From Acinetobacter pittii (GTDB taxonomy: Bacteria > Pseudomonadota > Gammaproteobacteria > Pseudomonadales > Moraxellaceae), in assembly GCF_034067285.1 (NCBI RefSeq), contig NZ_CP139286.1, positions 868,001-932,000 of the forward strand: a stretch of DNA of 64,000 nt, written 5' to 3'. The notes below the pieces were generated by a model. The model was not told the origin of the DNA and did not search any database. It saw nothing but the letters and a program-made list of their open reading frames with translations. The position numbers were made by a program, and so were the translations under genes. Positions 55,801-63,624 of this stretch are shown piece by piece (position 1 is the first letter of the stretch; the number at the start of each line of letters is the position of its first letter).

Positions 55801-56669
55801 AATTCGCTTTAATTACTGATAAATCACATCAAGGTTTAATTGCTAAACCAACATTCGATTTGAATGAACCTATCGAAGCGCCGTTCATTAACACACGCCG
55901 TCCTAATATGGCGATCTTGCGTGAGCAAGGTGTAAATGGTCATATTGAAATGGCAGCAGCCTTTGATAAGGTTGGTTTCAATACTGTTGATGTGCACATG
56001 AGTGATTTACTTGCTGGTCGCGTTAGCCTAAGTGATTTTGAAGGTCTAGTGACTTGTGGTGGTTTCTCTTACGGTGACGTAATGGGTGCTGGCGGTGGCT
56101 GGGCAAAATCAGTATTGTTCAATGCGAAATTACGTGATCAGTTTGAACAGTTCTTCCATCGTGAAGATACATTCAGCTTAGGTATCTGTAATGGTTGCCA
56201 AATGTTGTCACAATTAGCGCCGCTTATTCCGGGTGCTGACCACTGGCCACGTTTCCACCGCAATATGTCAGAAGTTTTTGAAGCTCGTAGCGTAAACGTT
56301 CGTGTTGAAAAATCTGTTTCTGTATTGCTTAATGGAATGGAAGGTTCGATTTTACCGATTGCTGTAGCACACGGTGAAGGTCGTGCGGTTGCAAGTGAAG
56401 CTGACATTGCAAGCTTAAATGCAGCTAACCAAGTTGCATTGCGTTATGTTGATAGCCACGGCAACCCGACTCAACATTATCCATTGAACCCGAACGGTTC
56501 GCCGGAAGCGATTACAGGTGTAACGTCTAAAGATGGTCGTGCAACGATTATGATGCCGCACCCAGAGCGTACTTTCCGTGCAATTCAGCACTCTTGGAAA
56601 CCAGAAGAGTGGACTGAAGATGGTGCATGGTTACGTATGTTCCGTAACGCTCGTAAGTTTATTGGTTAA
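52836..56669 (+). CDS. purL: phosphoribosylformylglycinamidine synthase (large, single-chain type)
   Basis: 1277 residues, the size of the fused gammaproteobacterial PurL. It has an N-terminal PurS-like domain, two AIR-synthetase-like halves and a C-terminal glutaminase domain. In the FGAM synthetase half, [14 protein letters not shown] and [19 protein letters not shown] are diagnostic. The glutaminase nucleophile Cys is in [10 protein letters not shown] and the His/Glu pair is in MPHPERTFR. It converts FGAR to FGAM using glutamine and ATP, one step before PurM. Codon use is strongly biased, suggesting high expression. A hairpin terminator follows the stop. Confidence 0.98.
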   Translation: MFIVAGAAAHSSFKKAQLLTRLSSISSVQSFDSQWVYLFDQALNEQQHQSALQLLNDGESFELRQPASDEIQILVTPRVGTISPWSSKATDIFKNCNTPVHRLERGLLFTLKGVSEITNEVKQVLHDRMTETVFAQIDDAKALFSETAPKPLNSIDILGQGKEALVKANNEFGFALSEQEIDYLTEAFGKLGRNPNDIELMMFAQANSEHCRHKIFGSEWTIDGEKQPLSLFQMIKNTYKESPTDVLSAYKDNASVIVGYDTMRFYPKADENGHFVYKYKSQAAHILMKVETHNHPTAISPFAGAATGSGGEIRDEGATGRGGKPKAGLTGFTVSNLNIPGFEQPWEENYGKPSRMASPLQIMIEGPLGGAAFNNEFGRPALNGYFRTFEQNVNGEVKGFHKPIMIAGGYGNIRPDHVEKDAIQPGDLLIVLGGPAMLIGLGGGAASSVDSGTMGESLDFASVQRENPEMERRCQEVIDTCWRLEDFNPIVSVHDVGAGGLSNAMPELVNDHELGAVLNLRKIPSLEPGMSPMEIWSNEAQERYVLAIRPESLEQFESICARERCPFAVLGEATEARHLTVEDPLFQNNAVDIPMQVMLGGTPRMQRSYETIERKGNEFDASKVDLKDAIFRVLKNPTVASKSFLITIGDRSITGMVARDQMVGRWQIPVADAAVTTTSLQGFTGEAMAMGERPPVALLNPAASARLAVAEAITNIACANIEQISDIKLSANWMAAAGQKGEDQALFEGVKAIGMEMCPALGIAIPVGKDSLSMRTTWNDNGEDKAVTSPMTGVITAFAPVMDVRKTLTPELKNLEDSVLVRIDLSKGQFRLGGSILAQVYKAIGSITPDVDSFDDFKAFFALIQDWNNRGLIQAYHDIGDGGLLATVAEMMFAARLGVALEDQTPASLFAEEIGAVLQIKAADWDALQAEVAASSLKDAITVVGRVNNTDQLSVNGLTLDRAELQQAWSEVSHQIQRLRDNVETADQEFALITDKSHQGLIAKPTFDLNEPIEAPFINTRRPNMAILREQGVNGHIEMAAAFDKVGFNTVDVHMSDLLAGRVSLSDFEGLVTCGGFSYGDVMGAGGGWAKSVLFNAKLRDQFEQFFHREDTFSLGICNGCQMLSQLAPLIPGADHWPRFHRNMSEVFEARSVNVRVEKSVSVLLNGMEGSILPIAVAHGEGRAVASEADIASLNAANQVALRYVDSHGNPTQHYPLNPNGSPEAITGVTSKDGRATIMMPHPERTFRAIQHSWKPEEWTEDGAWLRMFRNARKFIG

Positions 56670-56680
56670 TATAGACACTG

Positions 56681-56708
56681 AAATAAGCCACCGTTAGGTG
56701 GCTTATTT
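56681..56708 (+). terminator. hairpin terminator after purL
   Basis: Perfect 12-bp stem (AAATAAGCCACC / GGTGGCTTATTT) with a GTTA loop 12 bp after the stop; the trailing T-run is short. Confidence 0.75.
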
Positions 56709-56751
56709 GTATGTAGTACAATTTAAATAGAATAAATAGTAGAGAAGAAGA

Positions 56752-57957
56752 ATGAAATCAAAAATCCATTTCCGTGAATTTGCACTGCTGATGGCATTAC
56801 TCATGTCTATTGTTTCTTTTTCAATAGATGCAGTTTTACCTGCTTTAGGTGAGATTGGACGAGTTTTTGACTTAAAGAATAACAATCAGACGCAATGGGT
56901 CATCATTGGTATTTTTTCTGGCATGACGATAGGGCAACTCATTGCAGGGCCTCTATCTGATGCGATCGGACGTAAACGCATTTTATTTGCAGGAATTATT
57001 ATTTATTTTTTGGGAAGTTTATTGTGCTTTACCACACAAAGTTTTGAATGGTTTTTAGTTGGCCGCTTTATTCAAGGGATTGGAGTATCTGGTCCTTACG
57101 TAGCTTCTATTTCAATTGTGCGCGATAAATACAGTGGTGCACAAATGGCACGTATTATGTCCTTAATTATGATGGTGTTTATGGTTGCTCCAGCAATTGC
57201 ACCAAGTTTGGGGCAGCTCATTATTCATTTCTTTGGCTGGCGTGAAATTTTTGTTTTATATATGGTCTATGCCACAGTCGTTGGAGCGTGGATAGCATTA
57301 CGACTAGAAGAGACGCTACTTCCTGAAAATCGTTTACCTATGCGCTTGCAAGCTTTTCAAGAGGGATTTAAAGAGGTCGTAAGTAATAAAACCACCATGA
57401 GTTATTTGCTATGTGCAGGTTTTTGTTTTGGTGGATTTATTGGGTATTTGGGAACTTCTCAACAAATTTTTATGCAGCAGTTTGGTAAAACGGGGCAAGA
57501 GTTTAGTGCTTATTTTGCTGTGCTTGCAGGTGTAATGGGAGTCGCTTCATTTACCAACTCTAAAATTGTGATGAAGTTCGGTATGCGTCCAATCTGTATT
57601 TATGGCTTTTTGGGTTTATGCTTAATTTCTTTGGTTTTCTTAGGAATTCAACTTTTAGGCGTGGCTGTTTCATTCTGGATGTTTATGCTTTATGCCTGCA
57701 TTTTGTTCTTATTATTTGGAACTCTATTTGGTAATTTAAACGCGATTGCAATGGAACCGATGGGGCATGTTGCTGGTATGGCTTCGGCTATTATTGGTGC
57801 AGCTTCGTCTGTTTTGTCACTTATTCTAGCCTCTATTATTGGGCAATTATATAACGGTACATTAATTCCAGTGACAGGCGGCTTCGTCATTTTATGTGGT
57901 TTGGCTTGTGCTATGACCATATATGAGAACAGACATTTAAAGAAATCGAATGCTTAA
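56752..57957 (+). CDS. MFS multidrug transporter, Bcr/CflA type
   Basis: 401 residues with twelve predicted membrane helices. The opening (FALLMALLMSIVSFSIDAVLPAL) and motif A between helices 2 and 3 (GPLSDAIGRKRILFAG) are typical of Bcr/CflA drug:proton antiporters, as is the RFIQGIGVSGPYVASISIVRD segment. It probably exports small hydrophobic compounds; a specific drug cannot be assigned. It does not resemble the chloramphenicol exporter CraA at its N-terminus. Stand-alone gene with a terminator 50 bp downstream. Confidence 0.88.
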   Translation: MKSKIHFREFALLMALLMSIVSFSIDAVLPALGEIGRVFDLKNNNQTQWVIIGIFSGMTIGQLIAGPLSDAIGRKRILFAGIIIYFLGSLLCFTTQSFEWFLVGRFIQGIGVSGPYVASISIVRDKYSGAQMARIMSLIMMVFMVAPAIAPSLGQLIIHFFGWREIFVLYMVYATVVGAWIALRLEETLLPENRLPMRLQAFQEGFKEVVSNKTTMSYLLCAGFCFGGFIGYLGTSQQIFMQQFGKTGQEFSAYFAVLAGVMGVASFTNSKIVMKFGMRPICIYGFLGLCLISLVFLGIQLLGVAVSFWMFMLYACILFLLFGTLFGNLNAIAMEPMGHVAGMASAIIGAASSVLSLILASIIGQLYNGTLIPVTGGFVILCGLACAMTIYENRHLKKSNA

Positions 57958-58006
57958 AATTATAAAGATGCAGCTAGCACACTGAATTTTAAAATTTGTT
58001 GAAAAT

Positions 58007-58040
58007 AAGAGCTATCTATAAATGAGGATAGCTCTTTTAA
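58007..58040 (+). terminator. terminator after the MFS gene
   Basis: AAGAGCTATC / GATAGCTCTT stem, 10-nt loop, followed by TTTTAA. Confidence 0.75.
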
Positions 58041-58156
58041 GCATTTTAGAAAAATTATAAGCCTATAGACATTCGACTATTTAACACTTTATAGTTTGTT
58101 TAAAATTGGATCAGTTTTTGCTTTCTCTGTAACAACGATAAAAATCGGAGATCAAA

Positions 58157-58282
58157 ATGATGAAAAATAAGTATCACATAAGAACAATGTATACCAAAGA
58201 TAAGGGCTGGCGTTTATTTGGCTTGGCACTTGCCATTCAAATCCTTTTTATTGGAGCAAATTATCTAGTAATGATGAGCTGA
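58157..58282 (+). CDS. 41-residue single-span membrane microprotein, unknown
   Basis: ATG at 58157 preceded by CGGAG at 7-nt spacing, one of the better ribosome-binding sites in the window; 41 codons to TGA at 58280. The product has a basic N-terminus (MMKNKYHIRTMYTKDKGWR) and one hydrophobic helix (LFGLALAIQILFIGANYLVMM) reaching the C-terminus, positive-inside, as in small inner-membrane proteins. It lies between the MFS terminator and the NIF3-like gene and so has its own promoter. No family recognised. Confidence 0.6.
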   Translation: MMKNKYHIRTMYTKDKGWRLFGLALAIQILFIGANYLVMMS

Positions 58283-58349
58283 CTTTGATTGTAAAGCTTT
58301 TTTAAAGGTATGATTTAAGCTAGTTCAATAGTCAGGAGTCATTCTACTC

Positions 58350-58670
58350 ATGTTAAAGCTGATTTATTACGTGCCTGATTCACATCTTGAGTCGACTAAA
58401 CAAGCCATCTTTTCTGCTGGTGCGGGTGGGATTGGTAATTATGAACACTGCGCATGGCAAGTAAAAGGAATCGGGGAGTTTAAACCAGTTAAAGGCGCAG
58501 ATCCTTACATCGGAGAGGTGGGTGAGCTTGAACAAGTGGATGAGTGGCGGGTTGAAACCATTGTAATTGAAGAAAATGCAAAGGCTGTAGCGAAAGCATT
58601 AAAGGCAAGCCATCCTTACGAAGAGCCTGCCTTTGAGTTTATTCAAATCATAGAAATTGATTTTAATTAA
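58350..58670 (+). CDS. small NIF3-like protein (YqfO/CutA-like domain)
   Basis: 106 residues. The sequence (KLIYYVPDSHLESTKQAIFSAGAGGIGNYEHCAW in parts, and ASHPYEEPAFE near the C-terminus) matches the short stand-alone form of the domain inserted in NIF3/YqfO proteins, which folds like CutA. The segment GNYEHCAWQVKGIGEF and HPYEEPAFE are the best landmarks. Function unknown; a metal- or metabolite-binding trimer is likely from the fold. It has AGGAG 11 nt before the ATG. Its last 8 bp overlap the converging enoyl-CoA hydratase gene. Confidence 0.78.
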   Translation: MLKLIYYVPDSHLESTKQAIFSAGAGGIGNYEHCAWQVKGIGEFKPVKGADPYIGEVGELEQVDEWRVETIVIEENAKAVAKALKASHPYEEPAFEFIQIIEIDFN

Positions 58671-59463
58671 ACTGTGAGAAATCTGGTTTACGTTTTTGCA
58701 TAAATGCCTGTACAGCCTCTAGCATTTCTGGGGACTGAACTCGCTGCATAAAGATTTCAGCTTCATGATCAATACATTCAATAATTTGGTCTAGATTATG
58801 CTTCATCAATGCTTTTGTTTGCTTTAACGATGCAAGCGGTAAAGCTGCTAAATGTTGAGCAGTTGCCTGAGCGGTCGTATAAACATCTTCAACGACTTCA
58901 TTCACTAAACCTGCTTGTACTGCGGTTTCTGCATTAAATTTTTTCGCAGTAAATAGAAGCTCAGCTGCTTTATGATAGCCAGCTTGTTGAATAAGTAATT
59001 GGCTAGCACCACCTTCTGGAGAAAGGCCAAGACTAACAAATGGAATTTGGAAAAGGGCAGTGTTGTCAGCAAAAATTAAATCTGCATGTAATAAAATTGT
59101 AACACCGATACCAATTGCTACACCTTTTACTGCAACAATCAGTGGCTTTGACAATCGGGCAGCAGATTTAAGGAGTACGAATGGAGGAACTTGACCCGCT
59201 GGGCCTGCATTAGGATTTTGTACAAAACCCATAAAATCTTTCATATCATTACCGGCGGTAAAATCTTGCTCTACACCACGTAGAACAACCACTCGGACGT
59301 CTTTATTGAGATCGGCTTCATCTAGTGCTTGAGCAATCCATAAATAAAGTTCGCCATATAATGCATTCTTTGCTTCTGGACGATTTATGGCTAAGGTGAG
59401 TACGCCACCTTCTAAATTTGCGTGTAAATGTTGATGAGGTTGTTGAATACAGCTAAGTGTCAT
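58663..59463 (-). CDS. enoyl-CoA hydratase/isomerase family protein
   Basis: 266 residues, crotonase fold. The acyl-CoA oxyanion-hole segments (AGNDMKDFMG and KGVAIGIGVTILLHADLIFA) are present, and SLGLSPEGGASQLLIQQ covers the second catalytic-residue region. Position 144 region has PEGG, compatible with hydratase or isomerase activity. The exact substrate is uncertain; fatty-acid or aromatic degradation is likely. It converges with the NIF3-like gene with an 8-bp overlap. Confidence 0.87.
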   Translation of the reverse strand: MTLSCIQQPHQHLHANLEGGVLTLAINRPEAKNALYGELYLWIAQALDEADLNKDVRVVVLRGVEQDFTAGNDMKDFMGFVQNPNAGPAGQVPPFVLLKSAARLSKPLIVAVKGVAIGIGVTILLHADLIFADNTALFQIPFVSLGLSPEGGASQLLIQQAGYHKAAELLFTAKKFNAETAVQAGLVNEVVEDVYTTAQATAQHLAALPLASLKQTKALMKHNLDQIIECIDHEAEIFMQRVQSPEMLEAVQAFMQKRKPDFSQFN

Positions 59464-59572
59464 CGTACTATCCTTGCTTTAAACCAAGTTGTTAATTTTT
59501 AGGTTCTCATTATGGCGCATATTTTCTGTAATGCGGGTAACTGGTGAGTTCATAAAAAGTGAAAATCTAATT

Positions 59573-60148
59573 ATGTATAAATTTGACTATCTCGTTTTTA
59601 TAGGGCGTTTTCAACCATTTCATTTGGCTCATATGCAGACAATTGAAATTGCCTTACAACAAAGTCGTTATGTGATTTTGGCATTAGGTTCTGCTCAAAT
59701 GGAACGTAATATTAAAAATCCGTTTCTTGCAGTTGAACGAGAACAAATGATTTTATCTAATTTTTCACCAGATGAGCAAAAACGTATTCGATTTGTGCAT
59801 GTGGTCGATGTCTATAATGATGAAAAGTGGGTAAAACAGGTCAAATCTTTAGTCAATGGCGTGATTGAACCAAACTCAAAAATTGGTCTAATAGGGCACT
59901 TTAAGGATGAGTCATCTTATTATTTAAGATTATTTCCAGAATGGACCATGGTCGAACTCGATAGCCTAAAAGACTCGATTTCAGCGACGCCAATGCGTGA
60001 AGCTTATTATCGTGGTGAAATTCAAACGGAATTTTTCCCTATGGGAACTATTCAATTTTTGGATGAGTTTAAAAAAACACGTATTTATCAACAACTGCAA
60101 CAACGATTCAAAGAAGATGATCGCTCTAATTTAGATGATTTTGAATAA
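59573..60148 (+). CDS. nadM: nicotinamide-nucleotide adenylyltransferase, NadM type
   Basis: 191 residues from the ATG at 59573; an in-frame start at 59489 would add 28 residues before the nucleotide-binding motif. The nucleotidylyltransferase motif GRFQPFHLAHM (H-x-x-H) and the C-terminal ISATPMR (ISxTxxR) are both present. NadM joins NMN and ATP to make NAD. The Acinetobacter NAD network is known to include an NMN-directed NadM besides NadD. There is no Nudix domain, unlike some fused NadM proteins. The assignment is from motifs; NMN versus NaMN preference is inferred. Confidence 0.8.
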   Translation: MYKFDYLVFIGRFQPFHLAHMQTIEIALQQSRYVILALGSAQMERNIKNPFLAVEREQMILSNFSPDEQKRIRFVHVVDVYNDEKWVKQVKSLVNGVIEPNSKIGLIGHFKDESSYYLRLFPEWTMVELDSLKDSISATPMREAYYRGEIQTEFFPMGTIQFLDEFKKTRIYQQLQQRFKEDDRSNLDDFE

Positions 60149-60159
60149 GTGAATATAGA

Positions 60160-60522
60160 TTAAGCATCTGCCCAAAAAATAATTCGGTTTGAAAAAGGAT
60201 CGGTGATGCTGAGTTCGAGTGTTTCCCAATCTGTTTTTTCAATCTGAGGCTTAGAGAATTTATAATCTTTTTGGCTTAGTTCACTGTGTAACTCATAGAT
60301 ATGTTCCCAATAAATACGGATTGCACTATGGGGACTCGCATCATCAAAATGCTCAGATAGATGGATGACGCAATCGTCTTTAGAAATCTGTAAATATAGT
60401 GGGAAATTGTCTTCAAATTGGTGTTGCCAATCAGGCTGAAAGCCTAAGAACTCAAGATAGAATGATTGAGCTAACTCAACATCAAAAATTCTTAAAATAG
60501 GTGTGATCGAACCTGATTGCAT
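60160..60522 (-). CDS. glyoxalase superfamily protein (bleomycin-resistance-protein-like)
   Basis: 120 residues from the ATG at 60522, which follows AAAAGGA; an in-frame start at 60561 would overlap the upstream gene and is less likely. The vicinal-oxygen-chelate fold is visible (ILRIFDVELAQSFYLEFLGF, then WETLELSITDPFSNRIIFW). Such small proteins either bind metal and catalyse an isomerisation/dioxygenation or bind drugs without catalysis. The substrate is unknown. It begins 11 bp after the CAP-domain gene on the same strand. Confidence 0.8.
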   Translation of the reverse strand: MQSGSITPILRIFDVELAQSFYLEFLGFQPDWQHQFEDNFPLYLQISKDDCVIHLSEHFDDASPHSAIRIYWEHIYELHSELSQKDYKFSKPQIEKTDWETLELSITDPFSNRIIFWADA

Positions 60523-60533
60523 CTTTTTTCCTT

Positions 60534-61103
60534 TTAACGTGTACCAAATTGTTGCGTCCAATAGCTCTTTTGTTTTGCTGATTGATCAGAAGCACAAGCA
60601 ATTGCATAAGTTGTAAATTTAGGATTCATGAGGTTACTACAATGTAAGGGGCTCGATAGCCATCTAGACATCACTTCATCTAATGTTTTCTGTCCACTAG
60701 CGACATTTTCACCATTGGCTTTACCGAGTGTATTGTAAAGTTTTAAGCGTGATTTTAAGTCTAGGCCAGTGGAGCCAACATGCCCAAGAAAATTATGTGT
60801 AGCCATATCTTCACTATGGGAAAGTGCACCTTTATATAAATTATTGCTCCAACTTAGTGGTCTGGTTGCAGAAAAATATTGTCGACCACATTGGCGTGAT
60901 TGCTGACGGATTTGATTAATTTTTTTGAGTACAGCTTGTTGATAGGCGGGGTTTTGTAAATCTTGGCAGCTTATTTCTTTTGAATTTTTCTGAATTTGAG
61001 CAAGTGATGTGCTGGTGTCAGTTGGTATGGCTAATGTATTTGTACTACATGCACCAATAAAGAGAATGGCAGGCAGTAAAGAGCAAGTTTTGAGTGAACT
61101 CAT
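60534..61103 (-). CDS. CAP/SCP-domain lipoprotein
   Basis: 189 residues. A lipoprotein-type signal peptide ends in IGAC with Cys19, so it is probably lipid-anchored. The mature part is a YkwD-like CAP domain with INQIRQQSRQC, the HSEDMATHNFLGHVGSTG segment and GENVASGQKTLDEVMSRWLSS. The HxE/H motif of CAP proteins is thus largely kept (HSE, GEN). Function in bacteria is mostly unknown. Preceded by a terminator shared with bcp. Confidence 0.85.
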   Translation of the reverse strand: MSSLKTCSLLPAILFIGACSTNTLAIPTDTSTSLAQIQKNSKEISCQDLQNPAYQQAVLKKINQIRQQSRQCGRQYFSATRPLSWSNNLYKGALSHSEDMATHNFLGHVGSTGLDLKSRLKLYNTLGKANGENVASGQKTLDEVMSRWLSSPLHCSNLMNPKFTTYAIACASDQSAKQKSYWTQQFGTR

Positions 61104-61177
61104 ATCAATGCCTTAAACTAATTATTCTAATATTTTATGATACGCTAAACTCAAATTATTCGGTAATGCTTTGCACT

Positions 61178-61208
61178 AAAAAAAGCGAGTATTAAACTCG
61201 CTTTTTGT
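61178..61208 (-). terminator. terminator after bcp
   Basis: AAAAGCGAGT / ACTCGCTTTT stem with an ATTAA loop and A/T runs on both sides; on the minus strand it lies 13 bp after the bcp stop. Confidence 0.85.
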
Positions 61209-61220
61209 TGGTTGAATTTA

Positions 61221-61682
61221 TTAAGCTGTTTGCAGAGATTTTAGGTCTTCTAGAACTTGTTCTGCGTGTCCAGCAGCCTTAACTTTACGGTAGCTTTTAA
61301 CCAATTCTTTGTTATGGAAAATAAAAGTAGAACGTTCAATACCCATTACTTTTTTTCCATACATATTCTTTTCTTTAATCACATCAAAATGATGACAAAG
61401 AACTTCTTCTTTATCACTAATCAGATCAATAGTAAGTGCCTGCTTCTCTGTAAAATTTTGATGGGCTTTCACTGAGTCACGTGAAACACCGATAATGCGG
61501 GCACCTAAAGCTTCAAATTGATCTTTCAGACAAGAAAAACCAACTGCTTGTGTTGTACACCCTGGTGTTGAGTCTTTAGGATAGAAGTAAATGATTAACC
61601 ATTCATTTTCGACTTCGGTCAAGTTCACTTCACCGTGTGTGGTAGGGAACACCTGATTTGGCAGTTGAATATTCTCAGACAT
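61221..61682 (-). CDS. bcp: peroxiredoxin, Bcp (thiol peroxidase) type
   Basis: 153 residues. The peroxidatic cysteine is Cys42 in DSTPGCTTQA. In E. coli Bcp the resolving cysteine is five residues further on; here that position is Val47. Other cysteines are Cys51 and one in EEVLCHHFD. It should reduce hydrogen and organic peroxides with electrons from thioredoxin or glutathione, either as a one-cysteine type or with a different resolving residue. It is 17 bp downstream of the Dph6-like gene. Confidence 0.9.
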   Translation of the reverse strand: MSENIQLPNQVFPTTHGEVNLTEVENEWLIIYFYPKDSTPGCTTQAVGFSCLKDQFEALGARIIGVSRDSVKAHQNFTEKQALTIDLISDKEEVLCHHFDVIKEKNMYGKKVMGIERSTFIFHNKELVKSYRKVKAAGHAEQVLEDLKSLQTA

Positions 61683-61699
61683 TTCTTATCCTTTAAAAG

Positions 61700-62386
61700 T
61701 TAAATTTGATCTAATTCAAGTGGTAAAAAAGCATATTCCTCATGATAAACAATATTGAGTTTTCTTACAGGAATTGCTTTGTTAAAAATTGGCCCGTCAA
61801 TTACAGTCGTATGAAATTCACCGCCCTCACCACATGGATCAATGCCACGGTTTTCAAGTTCTTGAATATATTCTAAAGTTAAGATTTTACCTAAATCCTC
61901 GACCTTCATCCCTAGTTTTAGATTCACAGTAACAATGACACTTTTGAATCCAAGAGTAATGAATTCTTCAACAACTTCACGATGCGGGCGTAGCCAAAGA
62001 GGCATGCCTAATTGAAGTCCCACTTGTTGAGTTACTCGATCATGCCAACAGCCATGTTCAGGCATATCAAGATCACCTGTAACTAGTACTTCAGCTCCTT
62101 GTTGCTTTGCTTGATTGAGTAATTCAATAAACTTAGGTTCATAGTCATTCCAACTTGATGAAGCCATGAACACTGGCAGGCCGACTGCTTCAGCTTGTGC
62201 TCGAATAATATCAAGTGGCATACCATGTGAGCGAGAACGGTGGCCATGTTCTTCTAGCATTACAATCATTCCAATTACTTCGCCAGTCTGCATGGTATGG
62301 TAGAGCGCTAGCGAACTGTCTTTGCCTCCACTAAATGAAACAATAGACCTTTTATGGTTAGCATTTGTTTTCCACTGTTCTTGCAT
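61700..62386 (-). CDS. Dph6-like ATP-pyrophosphatase (diphthine-ammonia ligase family)
   Basis: 228 residues. The N-terminal PP-loop SFSGGKDSSLALY binds ATP. The family motif IDPCGEGGEFHT near the C-terminus is the characteristic element of Dph6/ATP-binding domain 4 proteins. In eukaryotes and archaea Dph6 amidates diphthine on EF2, a modification bacteria lack, so the bacterial role is unknown. Other conserved pieces are EEHGHRSRSHGMP and VTGDLDMPEHG. It lies close to bcp downstream; upstream a terminator separates it from the secreted protein gene. Confidence 0.82.
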   Translation of the reverse strand: MQEQWKTNANHKRSIVSFSGGKDSSLALYHTMQTGEVIGMIVMLEEHGHRSRSHGMPLDIIRAQAEAVGLPVFMASSSWNDYEPKFIELLNQAKQQGAEVLVTGDLDMPEHGCWHDRVTQQVGLQLGMPLWLRPHREVVEEFITLGFKSVIVTVNLKLGMKVEDLGKILTLEYIQELENRGIDPCGEGGEFHTTVIDGPIFNKAIPVRKLNIVYHEEYAFLPLELDQI

Positions 62387-62437
62387 GGCTTACTTCAAAA
62401 GAATTGTTCAAAAGTTAAGGTATTTTAACAGAGCTAC

Positions 62438-62466
62438 AAAAAAGCCTGCATAAATGCAGGCTTAAT
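62438..62466 (-). terminator. terminator after the periplasmic protein gene
   Basis: On the minus strand AAGCCTGCA / TGCAGGCTT stem with a 4-nt loop and a six-T run, 20 bp after the stop at 62483. Confidence 0.87.
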
Positions 62467-62482
62467 TTGGAACATTAAACTC

Positions 62483-62899
62483 TTATTTCTTAGGAGCTTG
62501 TTGTTGAGCTGCTTTCATAGCTTCTTCAGTTAATTTTTCAAGTTTAGTTGTTAACTGAGGACCGAAACATGCTTTAAGATCACGGTTTTGTTGTTGTACA
62601 AATCCTAGAGAACTTGGGCTCTTCTTCGCATTGATTGCACTTTGGATTTCCCATTTTTGTGCTTCAGTCACTTTACCTTGTGCTTCAACTTGGCAGCTAC
62701 AGAATTTACTAACTTCAGATGAACTTAACTTGCCGCCTTTAGCTGTTTGTTCTTTACAAACATTAACTAATGCGCCTTTAACATTAGTATTTTTATATGC
62801 TGCTTGAACTGGGTTTTCAGCAGCGTGAGCTGCACCAGCCATAAGAGCTACAGTTGAGAACAAAGATGAAAGAATAAGATTTGATTTTAACAACTTCAT
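62483..62899 (-). CDS. secreted cysteine-containing hypothetical protein
   Basis: 138 residues. Signal peptide (LILSSLFSTVALMAGAAHA) followed by a helical mature domain with four cysteines (NVCKEQ, FCSCQ, KACFG) and a Lys/Gln/Ala-rich tail. The cysteines could form two disulfides. No recognised family. It is 17 bp after queC on the same strand, so it may be the last gene of the queE-queC transcript, ending at the terminator at 62438-62466. No obvious link to queuosine synthesis. Confidence 0.7.
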   Translation of the reverse strand: MKLLKSNLILSSLFSTVALMAGAAHAAENPVQAAYKNTNVKGALVNVCKEQTAKGGKLSSSEVSKFCSCQVEAQGKVTEAQKWEIQSAINAKKSPSSLGFVQQQNRDLKACFGPQLTTKLEKLTEEAMKAAQQQAPKK

Positions 62900-62915
62900 A
62901 AATTTTACCTACTTA

Positions 62916-63584
62916 TTACGGTATATAGCGTGTTGGGTCGGCAACACCAGCCTCTTTAAAGCCTTCTTTACGCAAACGGCAACTGTCACATTTGCCACAC
63001 GCACGTCCTTGAGCATCTGCTTGGTAGCAAGATACCGTTTGACTATAGTCTACGCCATGTTCAATACCTAAACGTATGATATTCGCTTTGGATAAATGTA
63101 ACAGGGGTGTTTCAAACTTAAGTGGTTTTCCTTCTACGCCAGCTTTAGTTGCTAAACGAGCCATATTGGCAAAAGCATCAATAAATTCAGGACGACAGTC
63201 AGGATATCCTGAATAATCAACAGCATTGATGCCAATAACAATTGCTTCAGCATTAAATACTTCAGCTGCTGCTAGAGCATATGAGAGGAAAATAGTGTTA
63301 CGCGCTGGTACATAAGTTACAGGAATACCTTCTTGTAACTGTTCTGGTACGGCAATGTTGTGATCTGTAAGTGCTGATCCACCTAAATTAGCTAGATCAA
63401 TATTAATTACACGATGTTCAACACCCGAACGCTGAGCTAAAGCTTTTGCAGCATCAAGTTCAGTAGTTGAGCGTTGACCATACATAAAACTAATAGCAAT
63501 ACATTCATAGCGCGCTTGTGCCCAAGCTAGGCAAGTGGTTGAGTCTAAGCCGCCTGAAAGTAAAACAATGGCACGAGAGCGCAT
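62916..63584 (-). CDS. queC: 7-cyano-7-deazaguanine synthase QueC
   Basis: 222 residues from the ATG at 63584, which follows GGAG; an ATG at 63596 lies upstream but has no ribosome-binding site. The PP-loop [14 protein letters not shown] binds ATP. The four zinc cysteines are in the C-terminal [17 protein letters not shown] segment. QueC converts 7-carboxy-7-deazaguanine to preQ0 in queuosine synthesis. It directly follows queE, which makes its substrate. Confidence 0.95.
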   Translation of the reverse strand: MRSRAIVLLSGGLDSTTCLAWAQARYECIAISFMYGQRSTTELDAAKALAQRSGVEHRVINIDLANLGGSALTDHNIAVPEQLQEGIPVTYVPARNTIFLSYALAAAEVFNAEAIVIGINAVDYSGYPDCRPEFIDAFANMARLATKAGVEGKPLKFETPLLHLSKANIIRLGIEHGVDYSQTVSCYQADAQGRACGKCDSCRLRKEGFKEAGVADPTRYIP

Positions 63585-63624
63585 ATTTTTCTCCATATTC
63601 GGAATGATTTATTTTATTGAGTGA

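Noticed and set aside
56752..57957. MFS exporter as the chloramphenicol exporter CraA
   Set aside because: The N-terminus and motif context fit Bcr/CflA proteins in general and do not match what I recall of CraA, so no specific resistance gene name is given.
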